Origin: JAHIVB01 sp964574705
Lineage (GTDB): Bacteria; Bacillota_I; Bacilli_A; Izemoplasmatales; Hujiaoplasmataceae
Assembly (NCBI GenBank): GCA_964574705.1
Contig: CAZNOO010000015.1
Location: forward strand, 1-42,994
Reading direction: 5' to 3'
Length of the DNA: 42,994 nt
This document shows, one piece after another, positions 24,995-33,200 of this stretch (within the stretch, counting starts at the first letter, position 1; each line of letters opens with the position of its first letter). Made by a program: the position numbers and the translations under genes. The notes under the pieces were generated by a model. The model did not search any database, was not told where the DNA came from, and saw only the letters and a program-made list of their open reading frames with translations.

Positions 24995-26377
24995 TTGAAA
25001 AAAATGTCCAAAAAAGAACTATTTTTCTTGTTCAGAATCGCAATATTCGCAGTTCTTTTATTTGTTTTATTAAATGAGTTTATCCCTAGCGTCAGAATCA
25101 AGGACTCCTATTTTCAGTGGATCTATTTTTTTGCTGATATATTTTTGGCTGTATTTATCAGTTTTGTGTTTTTGGCAGCTAGCTGGAATCGTACAACGAT
25201 TTGGCTTTCATGGGTTGCATTAATTGTATTCTCTGTCATAGGGATCTTCCATAACATCAATAGTGATGAACGTTATGAGTCTTTTGTATATAATGAGTTA
25301 TCGTACTATGATAATGCAATGCGATTATATGACGATGATTTTGCAACGGTGATGGAGATTGATGATGAATATTTCAGTGGTAGCCTTTTATACTTCGAAA
25401 TGGGATATTATGTATTGTTTGACCTTACAAATGATGAATCCTATTATATTGATGGAAGAACCGGCAATTCTTTTGTTGATTTAGAAGTTGTCACAAATAT
25501 CGTGTACAAAGATGGATTGCTGTTTCTCGTAAGAGTTGCTTCTCAGGCAGACTCATATGATTACTTAAGCACAATTGAAGTATATAGTGTCAATCAACCA
25601 GATGAAGTGCTATTTGAAGAGGTAATGCCAACAACCGGTTGGAATCGATTGTATGAATTTGATGGCATAATCTATTTGTTGGATATTTCAGATGATGATT
25701 TATATATCGTTGATGATGAACTGACTGTGACTAAGGTGCTCCACATTCCAGAATCTGCTAACTCACTTTCAATATTCGCCAATCACTTAATCGTGGTAAC
25801 TGATGGCCGCGTATATGTATATTCTGACGATTTTGTGTTTCAAAAAACGATTGCTTACCGCTCTTCATCTGATTACTATTTTCAGTGGAGCGGTGAAATG
25901 GACCAACGATTTTTGTTGACGTATCGAAGCTTAAACGAAGAATTGTTCTATTTTGATTTCTATGACGAATCTATGAATTTAATCGAAACGAAAACGATGG
26001 AAATTCGGCCAGATTTCATTACTATTATGGACATTTCATCGTGGAACGAGGTCTTTGTGGTTACGACCGCACTTGCTTCAAATATCACTACCCACACATT
26101 GGTTGATGCTGATTTAAACAAAGTAGACAACCAAGAACGAATGAGTATTTATGACTATGATGCTTATCGCCTTTTCATTCACGATGACGTTTATTCAATG
26201 AAAAATTTATATGACGACTCTGGTGACCGAGACTTATATTTGATTTCATATGAAGAATTGACATCGGTTAATAAAATAGTTTATTCTATTCAAGCGGTTT
26301 TCATCTGTGTTGCTGTCGCCACCATTTCACTTGGAATCTTAAACTCTATCTGGTTTAGTCGAAATACTGAAGTGTAA
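24995..26377 (+). CDS. Membrane protein with large exported propeller-like domain
   Basis: 460 residues. Three N-terminal membrane helices (about 8-28, 40-62 and 68-86) and one near the C-terminus (about 430-452) flank an acidic, Tyr/Asp-rich domain of about 340 residues with regular beta patterns such as YEFDGIIYLLDISDDDLYIVDDE (in part), LIVVTDGRVYVYSDDF and RLFIHDDVYSM. This suggests an extracytoplasmic beta-propeller, but I recognise no family. The start is TTG 24995, with AGGAGG at 24982-24987 spaced 7 bases; the ATG at 25004 is too far. The SD lies inside the perfect palindrome GGAGGCCTCC. It is monocistronic with its own terminator. Confidence 0.65.
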   Translation: MKKMSKKELFFLFRIAIFAVLLFVLLNEFIPSVRIKDSYFQWIYFFADIFLAVFISFVFLAASWNRTTIWLSWVALIVFSVIGIFHNINSDERYESFVYNELSYYDNAMRLYDDDFATVMEIDDEYFSGSLLYFEMGYYVLFDLTNDESYYIDGRTGNSFVDLEVVTNIVYKDGLLFLVRVASQADSYDYLSTIEVYSVNQPDEVLFEEVMPTTGWNRLYEFDGIIYLLDISDDDLYIVDDELTVTKVLHIPESANSLSIFANHLIVVTDGRVYVYSDDFVFQKTIAYRSSSDYYFQWSGEMDQRFLLTYRSLNEELFYFDFYDESMNLIETKTMEIRPDFITIMDISSWNEVFVVTTALASNITTHTLVDADLNKVDNQERMSIYDYDAYRLFIHDDVYSMKNLYDDSGDRDLYLISYEELTSVNKIVYSIQAVFICVAVATISLGILNSIWFSRNTEV

Positions 26378-26412
26378 TTAGACTTATATATAGAGGCAAT
26401 TATTAATAATTG

Positions 26413-26456
26413 AAATCGACTAATTGTATGTAGGACATACTCGTCGATTTTTTTTT
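26413..26456 (+). terminator. Intrinsic terminator with two-part stem
   Basis: AAATCGAC (26413-26420) pairs with GTCGATTT (26443-26450), and an inner stem GTATGT/ACATAC (26426-26431, 26435-26440) extends it; an eight-T tail follows. The rest of the 313-base gap (26457-26690) is AT-rich with a possible TTTAACA/TATAAT promoter at 26602-26633. Confidence 0.8.
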
Positions 26457-26690
26457 ATAAATACAATTTCACCGAATAGTGTATATAGTATGATTGGAAT
26501 TTTCAATTTACACTTTAGAATATTAATCGAAGTCAGTTTGGTACCCTCTTAGCATATAAAAACATAAAATATGATCTAGTTTTCGATTAAATTTCAACTG
26601 CTTTAACACATCAATCATTGTTTAATATATAATAATAGTAACTGTCTTTGCAAACTCTGATAAACATCAGCGATTCGAAAGGAATATGCT

Positions 26691-29486
26691 ATGAACAACA
26701 ATCTGCTAGATAAACTTAACGCACTAATAAGAGAACAAATCGCTTCGCCCGAAAGCAGAATCGAAATTGAATCTGAAATGAATAAGATTGTTTTTTCGTT
26801 TGAAGAAAATCTTGCGTCTGTAAAGGACCAAATGCTTAAGCTTGTTCAACAAAAGACAGATGAACTCAACAATGCCGAAATGTTGTTGAGATCAAGTCTT
26901 GAGAGCCCTCTTGATATGATTATTTTAGCCATTGATAAAAACTATAATTACTTGTATTTCAATCAAGCTCATAAGGATTCCATGAAAGCAGCATATGGAA
27001 AGACGGTTTCGGTTGGAATGAATATATTGGATTGCATTTCTTTAGACATTGACAAAACAAACTCAAAGAAAAATTATGATTTAGCCATGTCAGGCGTTTC
27101 ACACTCTACCATTCAAGAATACGGAGATAAACAGAAACGATATTATGAATCACTTTATAATCCAGTGTATAACGGCAAAAAAGAGATTATAGGCGCATCC
27201 GCTTTTGCACGGGATATAAGTAAGCGAGTGAATACAGAGAAGGAATTGAAATACGAACGTAATCTCGCTCAAATGTATCTCAATGTCGCAGGAGTCATTT
27301 TGTTGGTGCTCGATGTAAAAGGGAATGTCTCTTTAATTAATAGAAAAGGTTGTGAAGTTTTAGAATGTAAAGAAAATGATATTATTGGTAAAAATTGGTT
27401 TGATTCCTTCATACCTCAAGAGGATATTGAATCAGTCAAAGAGGTTTTTGATAAAGTGTTTGATAAAGATGTCGACATATCTACACATTTTGAAAATGCC
27501 GTTATCTCGTCAAGCGGAAAAGCAAGAATCATTAATTGGTATAATACCGTATTATATGATATGGACGGAAATGTTACTGGGGTTTTAAGTTCGGGAGAAG
27601 ATATCACTGAAGACAAACGGACTAAAGAACAACTTGTCATTAACTCAAAGAACTTGCTTGAATCTCAAAGAATTGCTCATTTAGGCACTTGGAGGCTTGA
27701 CGTAAAGACAAATCAAGTTGTATGGACAGAAGAACTATATAAGATGTATGGGTTTGATCCCACCATTCCACCACCAGATTACACACAACATATGAAACTG
27801 TTTACACCTGAAAGTTGGGAAAAACTTTCTAGTTCATTGGCATTAACTAGTTCACAAGGCATACCTTACGAACTCGAACTTGAAACCATCCACAAAGATG
27901 GCTCAAATGGGTGGATGTGGGTCCGAGGAGAAGCTGAAAGGGATGCTACCGGAGAAATTGTGGCCATTTGGGGGGCTGCCCAAGATATTGCTGAACGAGT
28001 AAAAAATTACAATTTAATGAAGGAAAGTCAGTATCGACTTGATATGTTTTTCTATCAATCATTAACCGGTTTTTTTATCATGATGATAGATGAACCAATC
28101 TATTGGAATGATACAGTGGATAAAGAAAAAGTTCTTGATTATGTGTTTGATCATCAAAAGTGTACGAGAGTAAATCAGGCGCTTTTGAACCAATACGGTA
28201 TTGAAAAAGAAGATTTTTATAATAAGACGCCAAATGAAATGTTTGCGCACGACATTAAGGGCGGCAGAGATGCATGGCGAAATATGTTCGACAACGGAGT
28301 CCTTCAAACCGTAACGGATGAAAGAAGATCCGATGGGACTCAAATATATATTGAAGGACACTATATTTGCATGTACGATTCATTGGGTAGAATCATTGGT
28401 CATTTTGGGAACCAACTTGATATTACTTCACGAATTCACAAACAACATGAAATTGAATATTTGAGTAATCATGATTATTTGACAGATTTATATAATAGAA
28501 GATACTATTTTGAACAATTCAATCGCCTTAATGAAAACAAGTTCTTCCCTTTAGGTATTATGATGTTTGACGTGAATGGGTTGAAAATTATCAATGATGC
28601 TTTTGGGCATGCATCTGGAGATGCAGCATTGGTCAAACTTGGAAATGTCTTGAAAGATACATTCTCAAAAAAAGATGTCATTGCTAGAATCGGTGGCGAT
28701 GAATTTGCTGTATTATTACCTAACACCAGTCAAGACATTCTTCAACACTACAAAGACAAAATCGTAGAGGCTGCGAGCAAACAAAGAATCGAGAACATTG
28801 AACTATCGCTTGCAATCGGATACGAGATGAAACTTAATAGATTTGACGATATCGATGATATTTTAAAAACTGCAGAAAATCATATGTATCGCCATAAAAC
28901 GACAGTTGGAACGAGTGTCCGCAACCGAGCCATTAGTGCAATTTTAGAAACACTAACGGAGAAATATGAGAATGAAAGAGAACACTCTCAAAGAGTTAGC
29001 CATTATTGTAAGTTAATTGGTCAACAGTTGAAATTAAAAAATGACGAACTCAAAGAGCTTGAACAAGCTGGATTGTTTCATGATATCGGAAAAATCTCTA
29101 TTCCAGACATTGTTTTGAATAAACCAGGAAAACTGACAGATGAAGAATATGAAATTATCAAATCGCATACTGAAGTAGGATATCAAATATTAAGAGCCGC
29201 AGACGAATATTCTGATTTGGCAATTCAAGCTTTGCATCATCATGAGAGGTGGGACGGTTTAGGATATCCTAGTGGGATCAGAGGAAATGATATACCCCTA
29301 TTTTCTCGAATTATCGGGGTTGTTGATGCATATGAAGCAATGACGGCAGACAGGCCATATAGAAAACGCTTGTCAGATACTGAAGCAATCAAAGAAATTC
29401 AAAAAAATGCTGGATCTCAGTTTGATCCAAAGATTGCCAAAATATTCTTAGAAAGAGTCCTAAAAGTAGAGTGGAAGCAGAATTAA
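26691..29486 (+). CDS. PAS-GGDEF-HD-GYP cyclic-di-GMP turnover protein
   Basis: 931 residues, soluble. A coiled N-terminus (1-65) is followed by about four PAS-like domains (roughly 66-185, 190-315, 325-440 and 445-585), a GGDEF domain (about 595-745; intact GGDEF at 668-672) and an HD-GYP domain (about 750-925; HD at 797-798, GYP at 858-860, with the HHHERWDGLGYP motif). Both catalytic motifs are intact, so the protein may both make c-di-GMP and hydrolyse it. The inhibitory RxxD I-site, expected five residues before GGDEF, is replaced by SKKD, so product inhibition is unlikely. The PAS domains probably sense redox, ligand or light cues; no heme or flavin residue can be assigned. It is monocistronic, ATG with SD AAAGGA. 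Confidence 0.93.
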   Translation: MNNNLLDKLNALIREQIASPESRIEIESEMNKIVFSFEENLASVKDQMLKLVQQKTDELNNAEMLLRSSLESPLDMIILAIDKNYNYLYFNQAHKDSMKAAYGKTVSVGMNILDCISLDIDKTNSKKNYDLAMSGVSHSTIQEYGDKQKRYYESLYNPVYNGKKEIIGASAFARDISKRVNTEKELKYERNLAQMYLNVAGVILLVLDVKGNVSLINRKGCEVLECKENDIIGKNWFDSFIPQEDIESVKEVFDKVFDKDVDISTHFENAVISSSGKARIINWYNTVLYDMDGNVTGVLSSGEDITEDKRTKEQLVINSKNLLESQRIAHLGTWRLDVKTNQVVWTEELYKMYGFDPTIPPPDYTQHMKLFTPESWEKLSSSLALTSSQGIPYELELETIHKDGSNGWMWVRGEAERDATGEIVAIWGAAQDIAERVKNYNLMKESQYRLDMFFYQSLTGFFIMMIDEPIYWNDTVDKEKVLDYVFDHQKCTRVNQALLNQYGIEKEDFYNKTPNEMFAHDIKGGRDAWRNMFDNGVLQTVTDERRSDGTQIYIEGHYICMYDSLGRIIGHFGNQLDITSRIHKQHEIEYLSNHDYLTDLYNRRYYFEQFNRLNENKFFPLGIMMFDVNGLKIINDAFGHASGDAALVKLGNVLKDTFSKKDVIARIGGDEFAVLLPNTSQDILQHYKDKIVEAASKQRIENIELSLAIGYEMKLNRFDDIDDILKTAENHMYRHKTTVGTSVRNRAISAILETLTEKYENEREHSQRVSHYCKLIGQQLKLKNDELKELEQAGLFHDIGKISIPDIVLNKPGKLTDEEYEIIKSHTEVGYQILRAADEYSDLAIQALHHHERWDGLGYPSGIRGNDIPLFSRIIGVVDAYEAMTADRPYRKRLSDTEAIKEIQKNAGSQFDPKIAKIFLERVLKVEWKQN

Positions 29487-29616
29487 TCGTTGGGAATTTC
29501 AGATATTCTAACATTTCAGTAACAGAGACTTTTGAAACATATTTACTGACATATTTGCTTTTCAGGCTTAATAATCAACCTTATATATAAGAGAATATAA
29601 TAAGAAGTTCAATAAA

Positions 29617-29640
29617 AAAGACCGTTTTCGGACGGTCTTT
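29617..29640. terminator. Bidirectional terminator between convergent genes
   Basis: AAAGACCGT (29617-29625) pairs perfectly with ACGGTCTTT (29632-29640) around TTTCGG, with an A run upstream and T's downstream; the stop codon of the minus-strand flavodoxin gene (29639-29641) overlaps it. Confidence 0.88.
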
Positions 29641-30061
29641 ACTTTATTAATTCACCATTAACATATACAGTTTTTTCTATAATTTCATTACTTTGATCTA
29701 GAAGAGTTTCAACCGTTTTAAAATAGTTTTTATAGCCACCTTCGCAAGTCGCAATCACATGAATCTTTTTGTTTATAAGCGGATATTCCTTTAGAAACTG
29801 TCTCATGAAAGCATTGACTCTTCCAGCCCAAACTGGGGATACTAAGTAGATTTCATCATAAAGGCCAAAATCAATACTCATGGGTTTTATTTGAACCTTT
29901 TTGTTCGCTACAGTAAGGTATCCATAGAAAAACATTTGAGCAAATTTCGATTTATACACAGGTTTCACATGCTCAATGCGAAATAAATCTCCTTCAATTG
30001 TTTGGGCAATTTTGAGTGATCTTTCTAGTTTGCTTGTAGAATGTACGATAATTGCTTTCAT
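29639..30061 (-). CDS. Flavodoxin-like domain protein
   Basis: 140 residues. MKAIIVHSTSKLERSLKIAQTI (in part) begins the Rossmann-like flavodoxin fold with a phosphate-binding loop HSTSKLERS at 7-15. DEIYLVSPVWAGRVNAFMRQFL at about 68-90 is the typical 'P-x-W-x-G-x-x-x-x-x-x-x-F' segment seen in flavodoxin-like and NAD(P)H-quinone oxidoreductase families, and the 'HVIATCEGGYKNYF' stretch follows. It probably binds FMN and shuttles electrons or acts with a partner reductase. It is single, minus-strand and convergent with the GGDEF/HD-GYP gene. The start ATG at 30061 has GAGGTGA upstream (minus strand). Confidence 0.75.
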   Translation of the reverse strand: MKAIIVHSTSKLERSLKIAQTIEGDLFRIEHVKPVYKSKFAQMFFYGYLTVANKKVQIKPMSIDFGLYDEIYLVSPVWAGRVNAFMRQFLKEYPLINKKIHVIATCEGGYKNYFKTVETLLDQSNEIIEKTVYVNGELIK

Positions 30062-30168
30062 AAGTCACCTCTTCATTGAATATAAGTTAATTATACTCTT
30101 TTTTTATAATTCATTCAACGCATTAGCTTTATTCATTTGTTGCGAGCATTTATGTATTCGAATCTTGA

Positions 30169-30196
30169 TTGACAAGATCATAATCCATGATATAAT
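30169..30196 (+). promoter_or_regulatory. Consensus promoter of the FliB-like gene
   Basis: TTGACA (30169-30174), 16-base spacer, TATAAT (30191-30196), 46 bases upstream of the TTG start. Confidence 0.75.
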
Positions 30197-30241
30197 ATCA
30201 TCTCGATATCAATTAATTTCGATTGCTTAGGAGATGCTATA

Positions 30242-31396
30242 TTGGCAAGACTTAATGGCTTGGAAAAGTCCGAATCCATCAAAAATATATTTATAGTGCC
30301 AAACTATTACAAGCAATTTTCATGCAAGGGAACGGATTGCAGAAACACTTGTTGCTCGGGGTGGAAAGTCACGATTCCGATGAACCAGTATTTTTCGTTG
30401 CATGGTCTAGAATGCAATAAATCTCTCAGGGATAAAATAGATCGAGCGTTTCGACCCTTGCAAACTCCAACGAAAGAACGCTATGCAGAAATCACCCATA
30501 ATCAAAATGGGGATTGTCCTTTATTACTTAAGAACGGCTACTGTGAGCTTCATTCAAAGTTTGGAGAAGAGGTCTTGCCTTCCGTATGCAGATATTACCC
30601 CAGAGGGCCAAAGATGGACTACGCACTCGAAAGCTCATGTACGAACAGTTGTGAAAAGACTTTGGAACTTTTATTTGAAAATGACGACCCCATTACCTTT
30701 GAAAAAAGGGAATTATCATTCAAGATGCCTTTGAAATCAAATGGCGTTTCTTCGGAGGATAAGATACTTTATCATTCTGTTAGAATTTTCTGCTTTCGAA
30801 TATTAGCAGATAGAACGCATTCATTGATTGAAAGAATCTTAAAAATAGGAAAAGTGCTATCTGCTCTTGATATTGATAAATCAATTGATTTGAATTCCAT
30901 CGATTTATCGATTCCAAGGTATCATCAAGATATCCTAAAGTCTTATCGTGCTTTAAATAGTGCATCGGACTGGTTCGTTGAGAACAGTCCAAATATTTCT
31001 GAGATATGCAAGGATTCGATACTCTATTTTTCACTGGGTGACTTGGAAGAGAATTATAAGAGCGCTGTACAACACTTTAATGGTGCTTTTCCAAATCATG
31101 AAGTTTATTTTGAAAAGATGTTAATCAACAGTCTTTTCTTCAGGCAATTTCCTTTTCAGGATTTTAGTGCGAATTTTTATGAAGAATTCATCTCCTTATG
31201 CGGAATGTATTCATTCACGAGATATCTATCTCTTGCGACTATGAGAGATAAAAGCAGTATAGAGGAATTCATAGACTTAATGACGAAAGCATATCGAGTC
31301 ATCTCTCATACCAGATTTGAACGAACCATACTTGTCCTACTAAAAGCAGAAGGAATTTACGAGTTGGATGAATTTGGAATCCTTCTTCAAGCATAA
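30242..31396 (+). CDS. fliB: FliB-type lysine-N-methylase family protein
   Basis: 384 residues. The N-terminal YYKQFSCKGTDCRNTCCSGW (cysteines 28, 33, 37 and 38) and the later DCPLLLKNGYCELHSKFGEEVLPSVCRYYPR region (five cysteines with the C-R-x-Y-P-R ending; described in short pieces) are the hallmarks of the FliB flagellin lysine-N-methylase family and of the wider YkgJ-like cysteine-cluster proteins. The cysteines are thought to bind a metal cluster. No flagellin or other flagellar gene lies in the window, so the target protein is unknown. TTG start at 30242 with AGGAG 8 bases upstream and a consensus promoter. Symbol given by family only. Confidence 0.72.
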   Translation: MARLNGLEKSESIKNIFIVPNYYKQFSCKGTDCRNTCCSGWKVTIPMNQYFSLHGLECNKSLRDKIDRAFRPLQTPTKERYAEITHNQNGDCPLLLKNGYCELHSKFGEEVLPSVCRYYPRGPKMDYALESSCTNSCEKTLELLFENDDPITFEKRELSFKMPLKSNGVSSEDKILYHSVRIFCFRILADRTHSLIERILKIGKVLSALDIDKSIDLNSIDLSIPRYHQDILKSYRALNSASDWFVENSPNISEICKDSILYFSLGDLEENYKSAVQHFNGAFPNHEVYFEKMLINSLFFRQFPFQDFSANFYEEFISLCGMYSFTRYLSLATMRDKSSIEEFIDLMTKAYRVISHTRFERTILVLLKAEGIYELDEFGILLQA

Positions 31397-31416
31397 TGCA
31401 TAAATGGTTGGTAGAA

Positions 31417-31430
31417 TTACAAATTTGTAA
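31417..31430. repeat. 14-bp perfect palindrome
   Basis: TTACAAATTTGTAA just after the FliB-like gene; it has no T run, so it is not a typical terminator. It contains TACA and TGTA arms but with four bases between them. Confidence 0.4.
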
Positions 31431-31562
31431 AATATATACACCTCGCAAATCAAATAAACCATTTATTTTGTCATTTTAATGTTCTTTTCATTTTTCTTTG
31501 CTAGAATATGAAAGATGATGTAATTTGTATTTCAATTGAATCTTTAAAAGCAATGAAAAACA

Positions 31563-31610
31563 ACAAGATTGTATCTTGTAATTGCATTTGATAGCGACTG
31601 TTTTTACACT
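31563..31610 (+). promoter_or_regulatory. Inverted repeat next to a candidate promoter of the ferric-reductase-like gene
   Basis: ACAAGAT-TGT-ATCTTGT (31563-31579) is a perfect 7-bp inverted repeat with no T tail. It directly precedes TTGCAT (31582-31587), a 17-base spacer and TACACT (31605-31610). The arrangement suggests a regulator site upstream of the -35 box. Confidence 0.4.
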
Positions 31611-31637
31611 TAAAATTACCATCTAGGAGAACTCATT

Positions 31638-32978
31638 ATGAAAAAAATCTTATTTACTGCGTTTTACTTTTTAAGCCCATTAATCTTAATCTCGATTCTA
31701 TACATTAGCATTCCAGGAAGATATACTGATCCATCCCTATTATCCGCAATGATTATTGGTGTTTCTGCATACACTTGGTTGTCCTTTCAGTTTATGTTAA
31801 GTGCACGTCCTAAATTCATCGAGCGTTCATTTGGAATGGACAAACTTTATCGCTTCCATGGTTTAATTGCATTTTTTGCATTAATTCTTGCATTGATTCA
31901 TCGACAAATCATTGAAGAAATCTTTAATGAAAGCTTGATGACTTCGATTGGGACTGCAGCGATTGTCATTTTCATTTCGATTAGTGTCTTGTCGATTTTA
32001 TTAATGTCTCCATCCATTCTTTTAAGAATCAAACCTGTAAAATGGTTGAAAAAGACGATTGAAAAACTGACAAAAGTTAAATATCAGCATTTAAGACTTC
32101 TTCATAATCTAACCATAGTCGCATTTGTCTTGATGAACATCCATTTATTAATGACGACGAATGCTAAAATTTATCCGCTTGTAAGATATTCTTATATCTT
32201 GTATTTTGTTACTTTTTCATTGTTTTACATTTATCATAAATTCATTAAGAAATGGGTTCTTTCCAGAAAGAAGTTTGTTGTAAGAGAAATCATCAAGGAA
32301 TCTCCAAACATGTGGAGTTTGAACATGTCACAAGAATCCGGAAAGCCACTTAAGTATAAATCAGGACAATTTGGGTTCTTCACATTCTTTAAACAAGGAC
32401 TTCCTGCAGAAGAACATCCATTTTCAATTTCATCAGCCCCACATCATCATCCTGAAATTTCGATCACAGTCAAAGAACTCGGAGACTTTACAAAGAAAAT
32501 AGGAACTATTACCGAAGGAAGTCTTGTTCATATCGATGGACCTTACGGAAGGTTCAGTCATCTAAATAACCCAAAGGAAGACGCAATCGTATTTATAGCG
32601 GGAGGCGTAGGAATTACCCCAATTCTGAGTATGATTCGACATATGGCCGAATTTGAAAAAGATCGCAAAGCTCTCCTGATTTGGGGGATGAACACCCAAG
32701 AGGATTTCATCATCAAACAAGAAATTGAGGAAATGGAACGCGCAATGCCTCAGTTCAAAGTCATACCCGTGATTGCATTTGATCCGAAGTACACTGGAGA
32801 AATTGGATTTATCGACAAAGAGAAGATTGAACGATTATTTGAAAGTACTGGCTGGGATTTAACAACGACAGGGTTCTATGTATGTGGACCAGGAGTCTTA
32901 ATGGATAAAACCATTTCGAATTTGAAATTGATGAATGTTAATCGGAAACACATTCATTTTGAAAAATTCTCATTATAG
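31638..32978 (+). CDS. Ferric-reductase-like transmembrane flavocytochrome
   Basis: 446 residues. Six membrane helices fill residues 1-205. The paired heme-ligand candidates His74/His88 and His156/His169 lie in two helices 14 and 13 residues apart, as in ferric reductase and NADPH-oxidase-like proteins. The C-terminal half is a ferredoxin-NADP-reductase module: the FAD motif HPFSISSAP at 260-268 and the nucleotide motif GGVGITPILSMIR at 322-334, with CGPGVLMD near 415-422. It moves electrons from NAD(P)H across the membrane to an external acceptor such as Fe(III) or oxygen. SD TAGGAG 9 bases before the ATG. It is monocistronic with a terminator. Confidence 0.88.
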   Translation: MKKILFTAFYFLSPLILISILYISIPGRYTDPSLLSAMIIGVSAYTWLSFQFMLSARPKFIERSFGMDKLYRFHGLIAFFALILALIHRQIIEEIFNESLMTSIGTAAIVIFISISVLSILLMSPSILLRIKPVKWLKKTIEKLTKVKYQHLRLLHNLTIVAFVLMNIHLLMTTNAKIYPLVRYSYILYFVTFSLFYIYHKFIKKWVLSRKKFVVREIIKESPNMWSLNMSQESGKPLKYKSGQFGFFTFFKQGLPAEEHPFSISSAPHHHPEISITVKELGDFTKKIGTITEGSLVHIDGPYGRFSHLNNPKEDAIVFIAGGVGITPILSMIRHMAEFEKDRKALLIWGMNTQEDFIIKQEIEEMERAMPQFKVIPVIAFDPKYTGEIGFIDKEKIERLFESTGWDLTTTGFYVCGPGVLMDKTISNLKLMNVNRKHIHFEKFSL

Positions 32979-33024
32979 TGTGCCTGCCATTATTGCCATT
33001 CTTATTGAATAACGATATCGAATT

Positions 33025-33051
33025 AAGAGGCAAATTTTTGTCTCTTTTTTT
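33025..33051 (+). terminator. Intrinsic terminator
   Basis: AAGAGGCAAA (33025-33034) pairs with TTTGTCTCTT (33037-33046) with one G-T pair and a TT loop; a T run follows. Confidence 0.75.
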
Positions 33052-33083
33052 GTTTCTAAAGGTATCATTTTTTTTACTCATAT

Positions 33084-33091
33084 GATATAAT
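33084..33091 (+). promoter_or_regulatory. Extended -10 promoter of the DUF2207-lemA operon
   Basis: GA-TATAAT preceded by T (TG-A-TATAAT, 33083-33091), 110 bases upstream of the DUF2207 gene. Confidence 0.4.
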
Positions 33092-33200
33092 CGGCATGAA
33101 AATATATTCATTTATTTGACTCTACATGCAGAGTACATTTGGGAGATACAAAGAATAATACAGTACAGGAGGAATCTATGAATCGACATAGAAAAAGGCT

